A DNA stretch of 64,000 bases, taken from positions 124,001 through 188,000 of the forward strand of contig NZ_LAQO01000017.1 of the NCBI RefSeq assembly GCF_000971975.1. Direction: 5' to 3'. Of this stretch, positions 61,156-64,000 are shown in pieces. The DNA is from Paenibacillus algorifonticola. GTDB lineage: Bacteria > Bacillota > Bacilli > Paenibacillales > Paenibacillaceae. A program made the translations under genes and the position numbers. Each line of letters begins with the position of its first letter. Positions within the stretch are counted from its first letter, which is position 1. Under the pieces are notes generated by a model. That model worked only from the letters and a program-made list of their open reading frames with translations. It searched no databases and was not told the DNA's origin.

Positions 61156-62276
61156 CCTGCAGCCCTCCCTATTGCATCCAGCGCATCGGTTCGCGCCACT
61201 TGAATGACTGAAACAAGTGAGCCCAGCAGCGACATGGCGATAAACAGCAGGCAAGTATAGCCGATCGTCACTGGGGACAGCTGAAATGGCATCGAAGCGG
61301 GCAGTGCCGCCTGCATGACTGCGACCAGCATGCAGCTTACGGCTAAGCTGGCGGCAGCGAGTACGAGCGCTTGAGCCACAACGCTGCGCGCTAAATAGAA
61401 CGTTTTGGTGCCAATCGCTTTGAGTATGCCGAATTGGCTCGTTTTCTGAATGGTAATGACGTAGAAGAAGACGGCGAGCACGAAAGCGGAAATGACGAAC
61501 AGGAAGCTGATCATCATCATTAGCGAGCCTTGCTCTTCTTTGTAGCCGGGAATACTGGCTACCGCTTGCTTTTTCGTAATAATCGCCGTACCTTCAAGCT
61601 GCTGTGAAAGCAGCTCCGCTTCTGCATCCGTTGCTTGAATGGCAATGGCATTGAAGGGAGCGGCGAATGCGGGATCAGCTGCTGCTCTGCCTGCCATTTG
61701 CTGCTTCAACTGCTGCCAGTCGCTTAGGTTCATAAATACGGCAGGTGTATGGCTGAACGACTGATTTTCCGTAAAGCCGCTAACGGTCCAAGTGAGTCCT
61801 GTCGTTTGGTCGTGCAGCAGGCTGCCGACGGTTATGCCTTCCTCCGCCAGCTTGCGGTCTACGACAACCTCGCCGGCTCCCGTGTTGGAGACGGCTGAGC
61901 CGGAGACGACCGTTGGAGCGAGCCAGCTGCCCATGTCCACACCGAATAACGTAATGTCTGTTTTCATTCCGTCCGTTCCGCCTGTTACCGTCGTCATCTG
62001 CACGCCAAGCCGCTGGGCATTCGCGTCGCCAACGACCGAACGGGCTTTGTTAAGCTCCTTCTCCCCAACGATGGAGCGGGCGAAGCGTTGGCTCGCATCC
62101 TGCTGCATAAGGAAATGGGTAGCAGGCATATTTTCGACCGCAGAGGCATTCGCATAAGCGAGTCCACCCGCAAGTCCGGTTACGAACAGGACCAGAAAGG
62201 AAACAAGCAGCATAATCGCCATAATGAGCAAATAACGGGTTTTGGCAAAACGCATTTCTCTAAGGGCCAAATACAT
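61152..62276 (-). CDS. hrtB: Heme efflux ABC permease HrtB (FtsX-like)
   Basis: 375 residues from ATG 62276, seven bases after AGGAGG; ATG 62282 is too close to it. A first membrane span (ILMAIMLLVSFLVLFVTGL region), an extracellular domain of ~200 residues and three C-terminal spans make the MacB-FtsX four-span pattern. The start MYLALREMRFAKTRYLL and AYANASAVENMPATHFLM resemble HrtB/DevC-type permeases. Followed by hrtA with ATGA overlap. Expression is probably driven by the HssR-box promoter at 62305-62340 in addition to read-through from hssS. Confidence 0.9.
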   Translation of the reverse strand: MYLALREMRFAKTRYLLIMAIMLLVSFLVLFVTGLAGGLAYANASAVENMPATHFLMQQDASQRFARSIVGEKELNKARSVVGDANAQRLGVQMTTVTGGTDGMKTDITLFGVDMGSWLAPTVVSGSAVSNTGAGEVVVDRKLAEEGITVGSLLHDQTTGLTWTVSGFTENQSFSHTPAVFMNLSDWQQLKQQMAGRAAADPAFAAPFNAIAIQATDAEAELLSQQLEGTAIITKKQAVASIPGYKEEQGSLMMMISFLFVISAFVLAVFFYVITIQKTSQFGILKAIGTKTFYLARSVVAQALVLAAASLAVSCMLVAVMQAALPASMPFQLSPVTIGYTCLLFIAMSLLGSLVSVIQVARTDALDAIGRAAG

Positions 62277-62304
62277 TCTCATTCCTCCTACTTGTGATGC
62301 CACA

Positions 62305-62340
62305 AGTGTAAAAAGTGAAAATGAACGGCGTATGAACGGC
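62305..62340 (-). promoter_or_regulatory. HssR-type direct repeat and -10 box of the hrtBA promoter
   Basis: On the minus strand GCCGTTCAT, two bases, GCCGTTCAT (62340-62321), ten bases, then TACACT (62310-62305) and the hrtB ribosome site at 62288. Staphylococcal HssR binds a perfect 9-bp direct repeat with a two-base gap containing GTTCAT with the same 11-bp period, so this is very probably the cognate site. Confidence 0.82.
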
Positions 62341-62373
62341 AAATTACAAATGAGGATAACGAAACACGATCAG

Positions 62374-63792
62374 TTATGGCTGTGGGAGCGTCACGGTGAA
62401 GGTCGTGCCTTGACCGGGCTCGCTTGCTGCCTCAATTGTCCCGTTATGCAGGTGGACGATTTTTTGGGTAATGGCGAGCCCTAGCCCGGAGCCGACGGAG
62501 TCACCTGGACGGTTGTTTGGGCTAGGGCCTCCACCGTTACCTCGCTCTCTGGCCCGATCTGCGCGGTAGAAGCGATCAAACAGAAACGGCAGCTGCTCCT
62601 TGCCGATGCCATCCCCCGTATCGGTGACCCGAATGACACAGCGCCCGCGCTCCAGCTTGGCTTCCACCTCGATCGCCCTTCCTGATGGGATATATTTGGC
62701 AGCATTGGACAGCAAATTCATCCATACCTGATAGAGCAGCATTTCATCCCCATCCAGCAATAGAGAGCTTGGGACAGCGATTTTGAGTGCAATCTCCTTC
62801 TCCGTCAGCTGCCATTCCATCACTTGCGCAACCTGTCGCAGCTGAGTGCGCAGATTGAAGGGCTTGTACTGAAGCGCCTCCGCTGCTTGGTCCAGCGAGG
62901 AGAGCAGCAGCAGCTCCTTGGTGAGTGCTGCAAGGCGGCGGCTTTCCTCGCCAATGATAGCGGCGTAATGGGTGCGCTCGCCAGCTGGCAATTCATTCTC
63001 CGCCAATGCTTGCGCAAAGCCTTGAATGGAGGTGAGCGGCGACTGGATTTCATGCGAGACGTTGGCGACGAACTCCTGCCGTGCCTGCTCTACCCGCTCC
63101 AGCTCCTGGCTCATCGTCATAAAATGGGCAGCGAGCTGCCCGATTTCATCCCGGCGCTTCGTATTCAGCGAAAGGGCATAGTGTCCTTGTGCGATCCGCT
63201 GTGTCGCTTCCGTCAGCCTCGTGACGGGCTTCACCAAATAGCGGGTGCTGAGCAGGAAGCAGAGCAGGCTGAAGGCGACGGTCAGCAGCCCGATCATCGC
63301 AAAAAAGCTGCGCAGCTCGCCAAATTGCAAAATGACATCCGGGCGTATGAACAGCGCATATCGCTTGCCTTCCAAGTGCAGCGGAACGCCCACCGTATTG
63401 CTGAGCGTGTTATCGAAAAAGCCAGTAATAAACGGCTGATTGGGAAACTCCGCGATGCCGTGGTATTGCCCGCCGGCGAGCACGCTGCGCAGCACGTCAT
63501 CCGCCAGCTCTTTTTCACGAAAAGCACGCCCGAAAAAAAGCTCCTCTCCCTGATCATCCGCCAGCAATATCTCATAGCCGAGCTCGGCCGCATTGGCTAG
63601 GTAAGCAGAGGCCAGCTCCGGCTGAGCTTCGGCGAACTGCTGCATTTGCAGGGCAATGTTAGTCAGCTTGGCATCGTTATAGGGCTTGAGCTTGTTATGA
63701 TAATAAAGATTGGATACCAGAAACCCGAGGAAGCTGCTGCCAATAATCGCCGCCATTGCCACTAGAAAAACTCTAGAGTAGAGCGACTTCAT
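62374..63792 (-). CDS. hssS: Heme-responsive sensor histidine kinase HssS
   Basis: 472 residues. Membrane spans at ~8-28 and ~170-190 enclose a sensor domain with YYHNKLKPYNDAK at its start and YHGIAEFPNQPFITGFFDN, NTVGVPL and ALFIRPD, all characteristic of Staphylococcus HssS. HAMP follows (~190-240), then the H box FVANVSHEIQSPLTSIQGF, N box LLSNAAKYIP and G boxes VTDTGDGIG and GSGLGLAI. An insertion rich in Gly, Asn and Pro lies between the F and G2 boxes. Its start overlaps the stop of the response regulator gene (ATGA). It senses heme stress and phosphorylates HssR. Confidence 0.93.
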   Translation of the reverse strand: MKSLYSRVFLVAMAAIIGSSFLGFLVSNLYYHNKLKPYNDAKLTNIALQMQQFAEAQPELASAYLANAAELGYEILLADDQGEELFFGRAFREKELADDVLRSVLAGGQYHGIAEFPNQPFITGFFDNTLSNTVGVPLHLEGKRYALFIRPDVILQFGELRSFFAMIGLLTVAFSLLCFLLSTRYLVKPVTRLTEATQRIAQGHYALSLNTKRRDEIGQLAAHFMTMSQELERVEQARQEFVANVSHEIQSPLTSIQGFAQALAENELPAGERTHYAAIIGEESRRLAALTKELLLLSSLDQAAEALQYKPFNLRTQLRQVAQVMEWQLTEKEIALKIAVPSSLLLDGDEMLLYQVWMNLLSNAAKYIPSGRAIEVEAKLERGRCVIRVTDTGDGIGKEQLPFLFDRFYRADRARERGNGGGPSPNNRPGDSVGSGLGLAITQKIVHLHNGTIEAASEPGQGTTFTVTLPQP

Positions 63793-64000
63793 AGCGCTGC
63801 TGCCTCGATCTTATAACCGATGCCCCGCACGGTCGTAATACGAAAATCTTGATCATATGCAGCAAAACGTTGCCGCAGCCGTTTAATATGCACATCCACC
63901 GTCCGCTCATCTCCTTCATAATCCGCCGCCCACACGAGCCGAATGAGCTCCTCGCGGGAAAACAGCCGACCCGGGTACTCGGCAAGCTGCGCCAGCAGCT
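63789..64000 (-). CDS. hssR: Heme response regulator HssR, C-terminal part (cut by window edge)
   Basis: Only the last 70 residues are in the window. They form the winged helix of an OmpR/PhoB-family regulator: EYPGRLFSREELIRLVWAAD, then DERTVDVHIKRLRQRF (recognition helix region) and ITTVRGIGYKIE (wing). The stop TGA at 63791-63789 overlaps the hssS start. The receiver domain lies outside the window. The name rests on the hssS-like partner and the direct repeat upstream of hrtB. Confidence 0.88.
   Translation of the reverse strand, partial: LLAQLAEYPGRLFSREELIRLVWAADYEGDERTVDVHIKRLRQRFAAYDQDFRITTVRGIGYKIEAAAL

Overview
The window looks like the chromosome of a Paenibacillus-type Gram-positive bacterium (Bacillota, Paenibacillaceae). 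The basis is strong AGGAGG ribosome sites with frequent TTG/GTG starts, proteins with S-layer homology (SLH) domains, YesM/YesN-type two-component regulation of a sugar ABC importer, a GH127 arabinofuranosidase, a copper-amine-oxidase-like/GHL10 protein, and many lipoproteins. No rRNA, tRNA, CRISPR array, intact insertion sequence or prophage was seen. Both edges cut genes.

Layout. 1-5.2 kb: an AT-rich run of a thymidylate-kinase-like protein (5' end missing), a cupin-like protein and a nucleotidyltransferase, followed by an ABC-2 exporter; it resembles the tail of a peptide-tailoring and export locus. 5.3-17.6 kb: cell-surface region with an SLH/RCC1 protein, a large glycine-rich protein with a hydrophobic hairpin, lipoproteins, an alpha/beta hydrolase, a signal peptidase and an SLH lipoprotein; the two SLH genes share an almost identical Pho-box-like promoter. 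17.7-20.6 kb: hydrolase, DODA-type dioxygenase and permease operon. 20.7-25.9 kb: pentapeptide protein, AraC regulator divergent from GH127, and an oxidoreductase. 26-34 kb: AT-rich glycosyltransferase, a broken small gene, epimerase, Ada, a PhnA-like protein, a luciferase-like oxidoreductase and a Rieske/FAD oxidoreductase. 34-41 kb: sugar ABC importer (minus strand) divergent from its YesM/YesN pair, with a candidate cre site. 40.7-46.8 kb: SRPBCC/WYL pair, DinB-like protein, GGDEF protein, aldo/keto reductase, RlmN. 47.2-51.1 kb: GreA, and a GNAT-nitrilase, nitrilase, SpeD operon. 51.6-58.6 kb: DUF2157-like membrane protein, lipoprotein, GHL10 protein, deoxyribosyltransferase-like protein, a tiny transcription unit and RsgA. 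58.8-64 kb: an LRR-like protein, then a heme-sensing and efflux operon (hssR-hssS-hrtB-hrtA) with a recognisable HssR direct repeat.

The most unusual items are a 101-bp, two-hairpin intergenic repeat present three times with identical length and orientation (30564, 46914, 57215), two of which place their right end as a -35 element of a plausible promoter; the twin Pho-box-like operators of the SLH genes; a self-contained promoter, 19-codon ORF and terminator at 56984-57213; a GNAT-nitrilase whose catalytic Cys position is Ser beside an intact nitrilase and SpeD; and the glycine-rich, coiled-coil, hydrophobic-hairpin protein at 9110.
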